Shown here: piece by piece, positions 41,394 to 49,313 of the stretch
Layout of the letters: each line of letters opens with the position of its first letter
Position numbering within the stretch: position 1 is the stretch's first letter
Assembly (NCBI GenBank): GCA_023150805.1
Contig: JAKLKF010000043.1
Span: 1 to 53,661, forward strand
Length of the DNA: 53,661 nucleotides
Source: Myxococcota bacterium
GTDB taxonomy: Bacteria > Myxococcota_A > UBA796 > UBA2385
Direction of reading: 5' to 3'
Notes under the pieces: generated by a model
Databases searched by the model: none
What the model was told of the DNA's origin: nothing
The model's input: the letters and a program-made list of their open reading frames with translations, nothing else
Program-made: the position numbers and the translations under genes

Positions 41394-42260
41394 ATGGGTC
41401 GCGTGACCATCCACAACCCCAAGGAGATCGCGCAGATGCGCCGGGCCTGTCGGCTGGCGGCCGACACCCTGGTGATGATCGGGCCCCACATCCGGCCCGG
41501 CGTCACCACCGAGGAGCTCAACCGCCTGGTGCACGACTACACGCTGGCGCACGACGCCACGCCCGCGCCCCTGAACTACAAGGGCTTCCCCAAGAGCGTC
41601 TGCACCAGCGTCAACGACGTCGTCTGCCACGGCATCCCCGGGCCCCAGGTCCTCCAGGATGGCGACATCATCAACGTCGACGTCACGCCCATCTACCCGC
41701 GGCGCGGCGGCTTCCACGGCGACAGCAGCATGACCTTCTACGTCGGCGAGCCCAGCCCCCTGGCCCGCCACGTGGTCGAGGTCGCCCGCGAGGCGCTGGA
41801 GATCGGCATCGCCCAGGTCCGGCCCGGCGGCCACATCGGCGACATCGGCGCCGCGATCCAGGCCTTCGCCGAGGCCAAGGGCTGCTCGGTGGTGCGCGAG
41901 TACACCGGGCACGGCATCGGCCGGGTCTTCCACTCCGAGCCCAGCGTGCCGCACTACGGGCTGCGAGGGCAGGGCCCGCGCATGCGCAAGGGCATGACCT
42001 TCACCATCGAGCCGATGATCAACCTGGGCGGCTTCGACATCGAGCACCTCGACGACGGCTGGACCGTGCTCACCCGCGACCGCTCGCTCTCGGCGCAGTT
42101 CGAGCACACCGTGGTCGTCACCGATCACGGCTGTGAGGTGCTGACCCGCCGGTCCGCCCGCGTGGTCCACAGCGAGGATCGGCCCTACGCCCGCCTGGGT
42201 CCCCTGTCCTGCTGGCAGGAGGGCCAGGTCGTCGAGGCCGACGAGCCCGCCGACCGCTGA
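41394..42260 (+). CDS. map: Methionine aminopeptidase, type I
   Basis: 288 residues. It removes the initiator methionine from nascent proteins with two metal ions. The ligand set is visible: INVDVTPI and GDSSMTF (two Asp), GHGIGRVFHSEP (His), TIEPM (Glu) and QFEHTVVV (Glu). SVCTSVNDVVCHGIPG is the substrate pocket. The C-terminus has about 35 residues (SARVVHSEDRPYARLG...) beyond the usual end. The ATG at 41394 was chosen over GTG 41382 because GGAG lies 7 nt before it. The initiator tRNA gene lies just downstream on the other strand. Confidence 0.96.
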   Translation: MGRVTIHNPKEIAQMRRACRLAADTLVMIGPHIRPGVTTEELNRLVHDYTLAHDATPAPLNYKGFPKSVCTSVNDVVCHGIPGPQVLQDGDIINVDVTPIYPRRGGFHGDSSMTFYVGEPSPLARHVVEVAREALEIGIAQVRPGGHIGDIGAAIQAFAEAKGCSVVREYTGHGIGRVFHSEPSVPHYGLRGQGPRMRKGMTFTIEPMINLGGFDIEHLDDGWTVLTRDRSLSAQFEHTVVVTDHGCEVLTRRSARVVHSEDRPYARLGPLSCWQEGQVVEADEPADR

Positions 42261-42324
42261 GCGCCGCCAGGGGGCGCCCCCCTCCGCGGGGCCGGACCAC
42301 GGCAGCGGAGGCCGAACGCAGCAA

Positions 42325-42352
42325 CCCCGTCCTGGTTTCCCAGGACGGGGTC
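42325..42352 (-). terminator. Terminator hairpin of the initiator tRNA gene
   Basis: A perfect 12-bp inverted repeat (ACCCCGTCCTGG and its complement) with a 4-base loop lies 5 bp downstream of the tRNA 3' end. On the minus strand it is followed by TTGCTGCGTTC. It faces the map gene and may stop transcription from both sides. Confidence 0.75.
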
Positions 42353-42357
42353 GATGT

Positions 42358-42434
<77 letters not shown>

Positions 42435-42522
42435 CAGCGTGGGCCAGCATCGCTGCTGACACCCCAGGTGTAATCGGCCCGCGCCAGGCCGGCAAGGGTG
42501 GGCGCAGAGAAAGCGGCGCCCG

Positions 42523-43038
42523 TCACCGGCGGGCCTGGACCTCCTCGGGCGACCGGGCCCACGCGCCTTCGGCCGCCAGGCTGCCCAGCAGCGCCGTCAG
42601 CTCGGCCGTGGCCGGGTCCACCTCCTCCCGGCCCAGCGCCGCCGCGCCGACGCGGAGCTGCCCGTCCACCCGCGCGACGTAGCGCACGACGACCTCCGCA
42701 CCCCGGGGGGCCAGGGCCTCCCCCGCCGGCGGAAGGCTGGTCAGCGCCTGCTCCAGGCGCCAGCGGTCCCGCGCGTCCAGGCAGAACCAGGGCGCCGGCT
42801 CCCAGGCCCCGTTCAGGAAGAGCGCCTCGGCCCCGGCCCCGGCCAGGACCGGGTCGTGCACCCACAGCCAGGTGTTGGGCGCCTGGCTCCAGCAGCCGTC
42901 CTGGTCGAAGCGCTCCTGCCGCCCCAGGCTGCGCTCGGTGGTCAACGGCAGCCACTGGCGCAGCAGCAGCGTGTCCGGCGGCAGGGTGGCGGGCGGGAGG
43001 GGGTGGGGCGGCTGGCAGGCCAGGAGCAGGGCGAGCAT
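42523..43038 (-). CDS. Hypothetical lipoprotein
   Basis: 171 residues. MLALLLACQPPHPLPP is a short lipoprotein signal with lipobox LLAC. The mature protein contains several tryptophans (CWSQAPNTWLWVHDP, WEPAPWFC) and two further cysteines, then a helical C-terminus (DPATAELTALLGSLAAEGAWARS). No family recognised. GGAGG precedes the ATG. It is divergent from the exported carrier protein gene, with 238 bp of GC-rich sequence between that holds no gene I can support. Confidence 0.75.
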   Translation of the reverse strand: MLALLLACQPPHPLPPATLPPDTLLLRQWLPLTTERSLGRQERFDQDGCWSQAPNTWLWVHDPVLAGAGAEALFLNGAWEPAPWFCLDARDRWRLEQALTSLPPAGEALAPRGAEVVVRYVARVDGQLRVGAAALGREEVDPATAELTALLGSLAAEGAWARSPEEVQARR

Positions 43039-43276
43039 GGGACCTCCGGGGGGGGGAGGGCGCGCCCATGCACGAGCCGGGCCGCGCCGAGGCCCCGCGG
43101 CGGCGCGGATCCTGCCCCCCGGGGTGGCCGCCCGCCGGCAGGGGGGTGCCGGCCCACCGGCAGGGAGGCCGCGGGGTGCGGCAGGTGCGCCCACCCTCCC
43201 CCCCGCGCCGGCGGCGAGCGACTAGGAGACGGGCACGGACAGGCCGGGCACCCTGCCCACCGTCCCGGAGGCGACC

Positions 43277-43648
43277 ATGGGGACCATGAACCGCACCCTC
43301 TCGCTGGCCGCCGGGTTGGCGGTGCTCTCCGTCGCGGCCGCGCCGGCGGCGCCCGCCCAGGCGCGCGACCAGGTGACCCGGGCCTCGGGCCTGCACTCCA
43401 AGGACGAGCTGCGGACCCAGGTGCGCGAGCACCTCGACCGGATCGAGGGCGTGGACATCTCCCGGGTCAAGGACGACGACGACATCGTCGCGCTGGGCGG
43501 CAACAGCCTGGAGGTGGCCGAGCAGCTCACGGCCGCCGCCAAGGCCCTGGGCATCACCATCCCCCGCGACAAGGTCCAGCTCCGGGACGTGCCGACGATC
43601 ACGCAGGTCGTCGACAAGCTGGACCAGGCGCAGCGAGGGCAGCTCTGA
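43277..43648 (+). CDS. Exported acyl/peptidyl carrier protein
   Basis: 123 residues. The first 29 are a Sec-type signal peptide (MNRTLSLAAGLAVLSVA core, AQA cleavage site). The remaining 94 are a complete carrier-protein fold: ELRTQVREHLDRIEGVD (helix 1), DDDIVALGGNSLEVAEQL with Ser77 in the LGG-x-S phosphopantetheine site, a middle helix, and VPTITQVVDKLDQA (last helix). Carrier proteins normally work in the cytoplasm, so a signal peptide is odd. GGAGG lies 5 nt before the ATG; an ATG three codons later is the alternative start. Its stop overlaps the start of a phosphopantetheinyl transferase gene, which could activate Ser77 before export. Confidence 0.85.
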   Translation: MGTMNRTLSLAAGLAVLSVAAAPAAPAQARDQVTRASGLHSKDELRTQVREHLDRIEGVDISRVKDDDDIVALGGNSLEVAEQLTAAAKALGITIPRDKVQLRDVPTITQVVDKLDQAQRGQL

Positions 43649-44313
43649 GCCACGGGGATCTGCCCCACCCCCGAGCTTCGCGGGTCCTGGTGCTGCGCGC
43701 GCGCGTGGACGACGCCCCGGGCTGGCGCGCCTGGTGCCGGGGCGGCGACGCCGCGCGGGAGGCGGTGCCGCGCGTCCACCCCGAGCGCGCGATCATCGGG
43801 CCGGCGGTCACCCGCTGGTACCTCTCGCGCCTGCTGGGCTGCGACCCCTCCGACGTGCCCCTGCTGGACCGGCACGTCACCCTGCGCCCGGACCTGGACC
43901 GAGACCGCCTCCCGTCGCGCTGGCGCCAGCTCCAGCTCGCGCGCGCCCGGACCCCCGGCCGTTCCTGGGTCGCGCTGACCGTCGGCCCGCTGCTGGGCAT
44001 CGACGTCGAGCCCTTCTGCGGCCCCCGCTCGGTGGAGCTGTCGACCTTCCTCGACCTCCTCCCCCCCACCTTTGCCGCCGAGGTGCGGGGCGCCGCCGAG
44101 GCCGACCGCTGGCGGTGCGCCGTCGAGCGCTGGACCCGCTACGAGGCGTGGGCCAAGGCGCGCGGCGAGGGGATCAGCCTGGCGCCCGGCGACCCGCCGC
44201 CCGAGGTCCGCTTCCTCTCCTTCGACCCGGGCCCCAACCTGGTCGGCAGCGTCGCCACCCTGCACCCGGTCGAGGCAGTGGACCTGCGCGACGTGCGACC
44301 GCCCCCGCCCTGA
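43645..44313 (+). CDS. 4'-phosphopantetheinyl transferase, Sfp-type
   Basis: 222 residues from CTG 43645, which overlaps the carrier-protein stop (CTGA) and has GAGGG 5 nt upstream. The first conventional start, GTG 43690, would remove the strand RVLVL. Family motifs are IIGPAVTRWYLSRLLGCDPSDVPL (the R-x3-R-type substrate region of Sfp enzymes), GIDVEP at 118-123 with the magnesium-binding Asp, and WTRYEAWAKARGEGI at 163-177, matching the W-x-x-x-E-A-x-x-K signature. The enzyme transfers phosphopantetheine from CoA to a carrier-protein serine. The coupled carrier protein is its obvious substrate. Confidence 0.88.
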   Translation: MSHGDLPHPRASRVLVLRARVDDAPGWRAWCRGGDAAREAVPRVHPERAIIGPAVTRWYLSRLLGCDPSDVPLLDRHVTLRPDLDRDRLPSRWRQLQLARARTPGRSWVALTVGPLLGIDVEPFCGPRSVELSTFLDLLPPTFAAEVRGAAEADRWRCAVERWTRYEAWAKARGEGISLAPGDPPPEVRFLSFDPGPNLVGSVATLHPVEAVDLRDVRPPPP

Positions 44314-44346
44314 CCGGGGGGGGGCGCCCGCGGACCGAGCGGGACG

Positions 44347-44422
44347 TGGCGCCCCCGACAGGAATCGAACCTGTGGCCTACCGCTTAGGAGGCGGTTGCT
44401 CTATCCACTGAGCTACGGGGGC
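44347..44422 (-). tRNA. tRNA-Arg (anticodon CCT)
   Basis: 76-nt cloverleaf with acceptor stem GCCCCCG/CGGGGGC, D-arm TAGCTCAGTGGATAGAGCA, anticodon loop CTCCTAA (CCT, reading AGG) and T-arm AGGTTCGATTCCT. The discriminator base is G and CCA is encoded. It lies between the phosphopantetheinyl transferase and the PHP lipoprotein genes, on the opposite strand to both. Confidence 0.96.
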
Positions 44423-44488
44423 GGACGGCACCGCTATGCCGACCTCGGCGGGCACGCCATGCAGGGCCCGGCGCGCTACACTCGCGCC

Positions 44489-45973
44489 GTGATCCTGCCC
44501 CTCGCCCTCCTGCTGGCCTGCGCTCCCGACGGCGGCGCCCCCGTCGACGGGGCGACCGACGACACCAGCGCGCCCCCGACCGACGGCAGCCGCCCCTGGC
44601 GCCGCGAGCTGCCGGCGCTCTCCTCCGAGGTGGTGGGCCCCCGCGGTCACGTGCTGGAGCGGGCGATCGTGCACCTGCACAGCACCTGGAGCCACGACGC
44701 CTGCGACGGCGACCCGCTGGACGACCAGGGCAACCCGCGCCGCGACTGCCTGGACGACCTGCGCACCGGCCTGTGCCAGGCGGGCATCGACCACGCCTTC
44801 CTCTCCGACCACCCGGCCCACTTCGCCCAGGCCACCTGGGACGCCGACCCCGACCACGGCGCCTTCCTGCCCGACGACGCCACCACGCTGCTGCCCGACG
44901 CAGCCGCCCCGCGCGCCCTGTCCTGGTCCTGCCCGGACGGCCGCAGCCTGACCTGGTACCCGGGGGTCGAGGACGAGCTGATGCCGGTGGCGCTGGACCG
45001 GCACGTTCCCGGCGAGGCGGCCGAGCGCGACGCCACCTACAACGAGTCCACGGCACAGGCCCTGGCCGCCTTCGAGCAGGCGGGCGCCCTGCGGCTCATC
45101 GCGCACACCGAGGGGCGCGACGTCGCCACGCTGCAGGCCCTGGTGGACGCCGGGCTGCAGGGGGTCGAGGTCTTCAACCTGCACGCGATGTTCGACCCCG
45201 ACATCCGCGAGGAGGACCTGGGCCTGGACCGCGCCGGCTGGCTGGAGGACATGGCGCCCTTCATGGACGAGGACGGCACGGCCGAGCCCGACCTGTTCGT
45301 CCTGGCCGTGCTCGCCGCCCAGCCCCCGTCCGAGGCCGCCTGGGACGCGCTCAACGCCAGCGGCCCCGACGACCGCGTGATCGTCGCGACCGCCGGCACC
45401 GACGCCCACCAGAACGTGCTGCCGATGCCGATGCGCGACGGCGAGCGGGTCGACAGCTACCGCCGGATGCTGCGCTGGTTCTCCCAGCACCTGTGGATCG
45501 GCGGCGACGACCGGCGCGGCGACGACCGGGGCGGCGCCGACCTGGACCGCGCCGAGGCCGCCCTGGCGGCGGGCCGCTTCCACGTCGCCTTCGAGGTCCT
45601 GGGCACGCCCGAGGGCTTCGACTTCCACCTGGTCGACGCCCAGGGCACCACCCACGAGATGGGCAGCGCGCTCACCGACGCCGCCCTGCCCGCGACCCTG
45701 GTCGTCACCTGCCCCACGCTGTCGGCGCCGTCCCCCCAGGGCACCCAGGCGCCCGAGATCACCGCCACCGTGATCCGCGACGGCGCCCCGTGGCAGGCCG
45801 GCTGCGGCAGCTTCCCGGTCACCGAGCCGGGCAGCTACCGCGTGCGCGTGGACATGACGCCGTGGCACCTGGGCCCCTTCCTGGGTGATGATGCGGACGC
45901 TGCCGCGCCGTGGATGCACTCCTACCCGTGGGTCTACGGCAACCCGATCCGGATCCGCGCCTCGGCCCGATAG
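44489..45973 (+). CDS. PHP-domain metallohydrolase lipoprotein
   Basis: 494 residues from GTG 44489, chosen because it gives a compact lipoprotein signal (MILPLALLLAC, lipobox LLAC) followed by an Asp/Thr-rich linker. PHP-domain metal motifs are VHLHSTWSHDACDGD (His62, His64), GIDHAFLSDH, LRLIAHTEGRD and ATAGTDAHQN. PHP enzymes are phosphoesterases; this one would act outside the inner membrane. The C-terminal 130 residues are beta-rich. TACACT six bases before the GTG could be the -10 element of a leaderless transcript. It heads a plus-strand series of exported proteins. Confidence 0.85.
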   Translation: MILPLALLLACAPDGGAPVDGATDDTSAPPTDGSRPWRRELPALSSEVVGPRGHVLERAIVHLHSTWSHDACDGDPLDDQGNPRRDCLDDLRTGLCQAGIDHAFLSDHPAHFAQATWDADPDHGAFLPDDATTLLPDAAAPRALSWSCPDGRSLTWYPGVEDELMPVALDRHVPGEAAERDATYNESTAQALAAFEQAGALRLIAHTEGRDVATLQALVDAGLQGVEVFNLHAMFDPDIREEDLGLDRAGWLEDMAPFMDEDGTAEPDLFVLAVLAAQPPSEAAWDALNASGPDDRVIVATAGTDAHQNVLPMPMRDGERVDSYRRMLRWFSQHLWIGGDDRRGDDRGGADLDRAEAALAAGRFHVAFEVLGTPEGFDFHLVDAQGTTHEMGSALTDAALPATLVVTCPTLSAPSPQGTQAPEITATVIRDGAPWQAGCGSFPVTEPGSYRVRVDMTPWHLGPFLGDDADAAAPWMHSYPWVYGNPIRIRASAR

Positions 45974-46019
45974 CAGGGCCCACCCTCCCCTCGCCCGTCC
46001 GCCCACCACGGAGCCGCCC

Positions 46020-47249
46020 ATGGCCGCCCCTGCCTCGCCCCGCCTGCTCGCCCTCGGCGGCCTCGCCACCGCGACCCTGCTGCTGCCCACGCAGCTCGCC
46101 TGCCGGGGCTGCGCCTCGGACACGCAGGTCGTCCCGCAGGGCGCCGACGACACGGGCACCCCCGGGACCACCCCCCAGGACGAGCCCTACACCAACGACT
46201 GGGGCCAGTGGCTGACGATGGCCGTGCTCCAGGACGGGCGGCCGGCGCTGGCCTTCTACGACCGCACCAAGGGCGCTCTGGGCTTCGCCATCGCCGACAC
46301 CAGCACCGACCCGGTGACCTGGATCCGCGAGGAGGCCGACGGCTACACGGTCAACGGCGCGGACTCGGGCGACCGGGGCAAGTACGCCAGCATGGCGGTC
46401 GCCCCCGACGGCACGGTCTGGATCGCCGAGCAGGACGTGAACCTGGAGCTGCTGCGCTGGGCGCGCCGCGACCCGGCCACCGCCACCTGGGAGTCGAACC
46501 TGGCCGACGCCGGCGCCGAGCCCAGCGGCAACGCCGGCTTCTTCAACAGCCTGGCCATCGACGCCACCAGCAGCCCGGTCATCGCCCACCACGACGAGGC
46601 CTCGGGCACGCTTCGGGTCTCCCGGTGGAACGGCGGCGGCTTCACCAACACGGTGGTCGACGAGGGCGAGGCGACCACCGACGCCGAGGGGGCCACGGTC
46701 GACGCCGACGTGGGCGAGTTCGCCAACCTGCTCATCCAGGACGGGGTCGAGTACCTGGCCTACTACGACCGGGCGCTGGGCAACCTCAAGCTCGCCTGGG
46801 GCACCGCCGGCAACTACAGCTTCGAGGTGGTGGACGACGGCGGCGGCAGCCGCCACGTCGAGGGCGGCGGCGACGTGGGCCAGTGGCCGGACATGCTCGT
46901 GCACGAGGGCCAGCTCTGGATCGCCTACCACGACGTCGGCAACCAGGACCTGCGGCTGGCGCACGGCACCCCCGGCAACTGGACCGTCGAGACCGTCGAC
47001 AGCGGCGAGTTCGTCGGCGCCGACGCCGCCATCTTCATGAACGGCACCCAGCCGGCCATCGCCTACTTCGACGGCCGCAACAACGACATGAAGCTGGCCA
47101 CCAAGGTGGGCGAGACCTGGCAGGTCGAGACGGTGACCGGCGCCGAAGGGGCGCTGGGCTTCCACAACGAGGTCGTGCAGGCCGGCGGCGTCTCCTACCT
47201 GGCCTGCTACGACTACACGACCCGGACCGTCTGGTTCGACCAGCGCTGA
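46020..47249 (+). CDS. Lipoprotein with seven beta-propeller repeats
   Basis: 409 residues. Lipoprotein-type signal with TQLAC, then DDTGTPGTTP linker. From about residue 60 seven repeats of 40-60 residues follow, each with a hydrophobic strand, a short turn with Gly or Asp, and an aromatic-Asp strand: LTMAVLQDGRPALAFYDR, ASMAVAPDGTVWIAEQD, NSLAIDATSSPVIAHHDE, ANLLIQDGVEYLAYYDR, PDMLVHEGQLWIAYHDV, AAIFMNGTQPAIAYFDG and NEVVQAGGVSYLACYDY. This periodicity suggests a seven-bladed propeller. No catalytic residues are identified; a binding role on the cell surface is inferred. GGAG precedes the ATG. Confidence 0.8.
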   Translation: MAAPASPRLLALGGLATATLLLPTQLACRGCASDTQVVPQGADDTGTPGTTPQDEPYTNDWGQWLTMAVLQDGRPALAFYDRTKGALGFAIADTSTDPVTWIREEADGYTVNGADSGDRGKYASMAVAPDGTVWIAEQDVNLELLRWARRDPATATWESNLADAGAEPSGNAGFFNSLAIDATSSPVIAHHDEASGTLRVSRWNGGGFTNTVVDEGEATTDAEGATVDADVGEFANLLIQDGVEYLAYYDRALGNLKLAWGTAGNYSFEVVDDGGGSRHVEGGGDVGQWPDMLVHEGQLWIAYHDVGNQDLRLAHGTPGNWTVETVDSGEFVGADAAIFMNGTQPAIAYFDGRNNDMKLATKVGETWQVETVTGAEGALGFHNEVVQAGGVSYLACYDYTTRTVWFDQR

Positions 47250-47273
47250 GCCCCTCTGGACCCCCTGGCCCCG

Positions 47274-48443
47274 ATGCTCTCCCGTCGCACTGCGCTGTCC
47301 CGCTGGCTCCTGCTCACCCTGCTCTGGCTGGTCCAGGCCGCCCCCGCGCTGGCCGGCACGCTGCGGGTCGAGGTCATGGACGTCGGCCAGGGCGACGCCA
47401 TCCTGCTCACCTCGCCCGCCGGCAAGCGGGTGCTCATCGACGCCAGCATCAAGTCCGCCCGCGTCGTCGACGAGCTGCGGGCCCGCGGCGTGGAGCAGCT
47501 CGACCTGGTCGTCGCCACCCACCCGCACGCCGACCACATCGGCGGCATGCAGGACGTGGTCGAGGGCCTGCCGATCCGCGTCTACACCGACAACGGCCTG
47601 CCCCACACGACCCAGACCTACATGGAGCTGATGGCCGCCGTCGAGGCCCGGGGCATCACCTACCGCCCCGCCAGGGCCGGCCAGACCTTCAAGCTCGACG
47701 ACGGCATCCTCATCGAGGTGCTCAACCCCTCGGGCACCCCGCTGAGCGGGACGCGCTCGGACCTGAACAGCAACTCGGTCGTGCTGCGCCTGACGCACGG
47801 CGAGCGCTGCATGCTCTTCACCGGGGACAGCGAGGAGCCGACCGAGCAGGCCCTGATGCAGGGCGGGGGCATCCAGCCCTGCGACCTGCTCAAGGTCGCC
47901 CACCACGGCTCGGACCACAGCACCACCACCGCCTGGCTGCGCGCCGTGCAGCCCACCTGGGCGCTCATCTCCTGCGGCGTGGGCAACCGCTACGGCCACC
48001 CCGGCGAGGAGACGATGGCGCGCCTGGAGGGCCAGGGCGTCAAGGTGCTGCGCACGGACACCATGGGCGACCTGGTGGTCGAGAGCGACGGCAAGGTGCT
48101 CAAGGTCGAGGCCGCCGGCAAGCAGGCCGCGCCCGAGGCCCCGGCCATGGTCCGCAGCGCCCCGGCGCGCCCCGCCGCCACGGCCGCCCTGATCCCCGCC
48201 GCCCCGCGCGCCGCAGCCGGGAGCGCCGCCAGCCCGAGCGGGGGCGGCGCGGCCGGCACCGGCCTGGTTGCCGGCGATCCGTCCTGCCCCTTCGTCAGCA
48301 GCCGCAACTCCGACCTGTACCACCCCGCCGGCTGCCACGTGATCGAGCGGATCTTCGCCGCCAACCGCGTCTGCTGGGAGAGCGAGGCGGCCGCGCAGGC
48401 CGCCGGGAAGACCCGCTCCCAGGCCTGCCCCGCCACCCCCTGA
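47274..48443 (+). CDS. Secreted ComEC-like metallo-beta-lactamase-fold hydrolase with C-terminal Ada-like metal module
   Basis: 389 residues. Signal peptide ends APALA. The MBL domain shows MDVGQGDAILL, the zinc motif THPHADHIGG (residues 82-91), FTGDSEEP and VAHHGSDHSTT, all typical of the soluble domain of ComEC and related nucleases. A low-complexity Ala/Pro linker (about 285-335) leads to a C-terminal Cys module: CPFVSSRNSDLYHPAGCHVIERI ... CWESEAAAQAAGKTRSQAC, similar to Ada-type metal/DNA-binding modules attached to nucleases. A secreted DNA- or nucleotide-hydrolysing role is inferred, supported by the DUF3006-like gene and the helix-hairpin-helix gene downstream. Confidence 0.85.
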   Translation: MLSRRTALSRWLLLTLLWLVQAAPALAGTLRVEVMDVGQGDAILLTSPAGKRVLIDASIKSARVVDELRARGVEQLDLVVATHPHADHIGGMQDVVEGLPIRVYTDNGLPHTTQTYMELMAAVEARGITYRPARAGQTFKLDDGILIEVLNPSGTPLSGTRSDLNSNSVVLRLTHGERCMLFTGDSEEPTEQALMQGGGIQPCDLLKVAHHGSDHSTTTAWLRAVQPTWALISCGVGNRYGHPGEETMARLEGQGVKVLRTDTMGDLVVESDGKVLKVEAAGKQAAPEAPAMVRSAPARPAATAALIPAAPRAAAGSAASPSGGGAAGTGLVAGDPSCPFVSSRNSDLYHPAGCHVIERIFAANRVCWESEAAAQAAGKTRSQACPATP

Positions 48444-48490
48444 GCCCGCGGGACGCCCGGCGCGCCGCCGCGGGTCCCATCGGAGGAGAC

Positions 48491-48727
48491 ATGCCGTCCA
48501 CCGCGCCCTGCCTGATCGTCGTCGACCGCGTCGAGGGAGACCTCGCCGTGCTGGACGTGGGCGGGCAGGCGGTCGAGCTGCCCGTGGCCGCCCTGCCCCC
48601 GGGCGCCGGCGAGGGCAGCGTCCTGGCCTTCGTGATCCAGGACGACGCCGCCCTGCGCGCCCAGGCCCAGGCCCGCCTGGACCGGCTGACCGCCGCCTCC
48701 AAGCTGCCCGACGACGTCGAGCTCTGA
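48491..48727 (+). CDS. DUF3006-like small protein
   Basis: 78 residues. Begins with a beta-strand pattern LIVVDRVEGDLAVLDVGGQAVELPVAALPPGAGEGSVLAF, which matches the DUF3006 family layout (D-R-x-E-x-x-x-A-V-L), and ends in a helical Ala/Arg/Leu segment. No signal peptide. Genes of this family often follow ComEC-like metallo-beta-lactamase genes, as here. Function unknown. GGAGGA lies 3-4 nt before the ATG. Confidence 0.8.
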   Translation: MPSTAPCLIVVDRVEGDLAVLDVGGQAVELPVAALPPGAGEGSVLAFVIQDDAALRAQAQARLDRLTAASKLPDDVEL

Positions 48728-48758
48728 TCCCCTCTCCCCTGCCCTCCCTGGAGCGCCC

Positions 48759-49307
48759 GTGCGCCTCTTCCTCGGCATGCTCTCCGCCCTGGCCCTGTTC
48801 CTGCTCGGCACGCCGGCCCACGCCGGCTGCTCGGTCGAGCTGAACAGCGCCACCTCCGCCCAGCTCGAGACCCTGCCCGGCATCGGCCCGGCCAAGGCCG
48901 CCGCGATCCTCGAGTACCGCAGCAGCTCGGGGCCCTTCACCACCGTCGAGCAGCTCGACAACGTCACCGGCATCGGCCCGGCCACCCTGGCCAACCTGCG
49001 GCCCTACGTCTGTGTCGGCGAGGGGGACGCCGCGGCGACCGGCAGCGCGCCTCCGCCCTCGTCCAGCGGCGCAGCGCCCGCCGCGCCGCCCACGGCCGCC
49101 GCCGGCGGCACCATCGACATCAACACCGCCTCCGCCGCCCAGCTCGAGGGGCTGCCCGGCATCGGGCCGTCGAAGGCCGCCGCCATCGTCGCCGAGCGCA
49201 CCGAGAACGGCCCCTTCGGGAGCTGCAACGACCTGACGCGGGTGCTGGGCATCGGCGAGGCGACCGTCGCCAAGCTGGCCGCGAGCTGCACCGCCAGCCA
49301 GCCCTAG
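48759..49307 (+). CDS. Exported double helix-hairpin-helix (ComEA-like) protein
   Basis: 182 residues. Signal peptide ends AHA. Two copies of the ComEA-type HhH domain follow, each starting with NSATSAQLETLPGIGPAKAAAI or NTASAAQLEGLPGIGPSKAAAI, and each with a second hairpin (VTGIGPATLANL; VLGIGEATVAKL). They are joined by a Ser/Ala/Pro linker at about 95-115. The G-I-G hairpins bind the DNA backbone without sequence preference. Two cysteines flank each copy, consistent with disulfides in the periplasm. ComEA carries incoming DNA across the periplasm; with the MBL gene two positions upstream this supports DNA uptake or scavenging. No ComEC channel gene is in the window. Confidence 0.9.
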   Translation: MRLFLGMLSALALFLLGTPAHAGCSVELNSATSAQLETLPGIGPAKAAAILEYRSSSGPFTTVEQLDNVTGIGPATLANLRPYVCVGEGDAAATGSAPPPSSSGAAPAAPPTAAAGGTIDINTASAAQLEGLPGIGPSKAAAIVAERTENGPFGSCNDLTRVLGIGEATVAKLAASCTASQP

Positions 49308-49313
49308 CCGGCC

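Noticed and set aside
43039..43276. Possible small genes or promoter in the divergent gap
   Set aside because: Only short G/C-rich frames without binding sites or conserved features; two CCGGCAGGG copies were seen but judged chance.
44378..44422. Peptide VAQWIEQPPPKR at the start of a minus-strand frame
   Set aside because: It is the translation of tRNA-Arg, not a protein.
45819..48821. 1000-codon minus-strand open frame
   Set aside because: Antisense to the propeller, MBL and DUF3006-like genes, with no motif or signal; the plus-strand genes have motifs, binding sites and starts.
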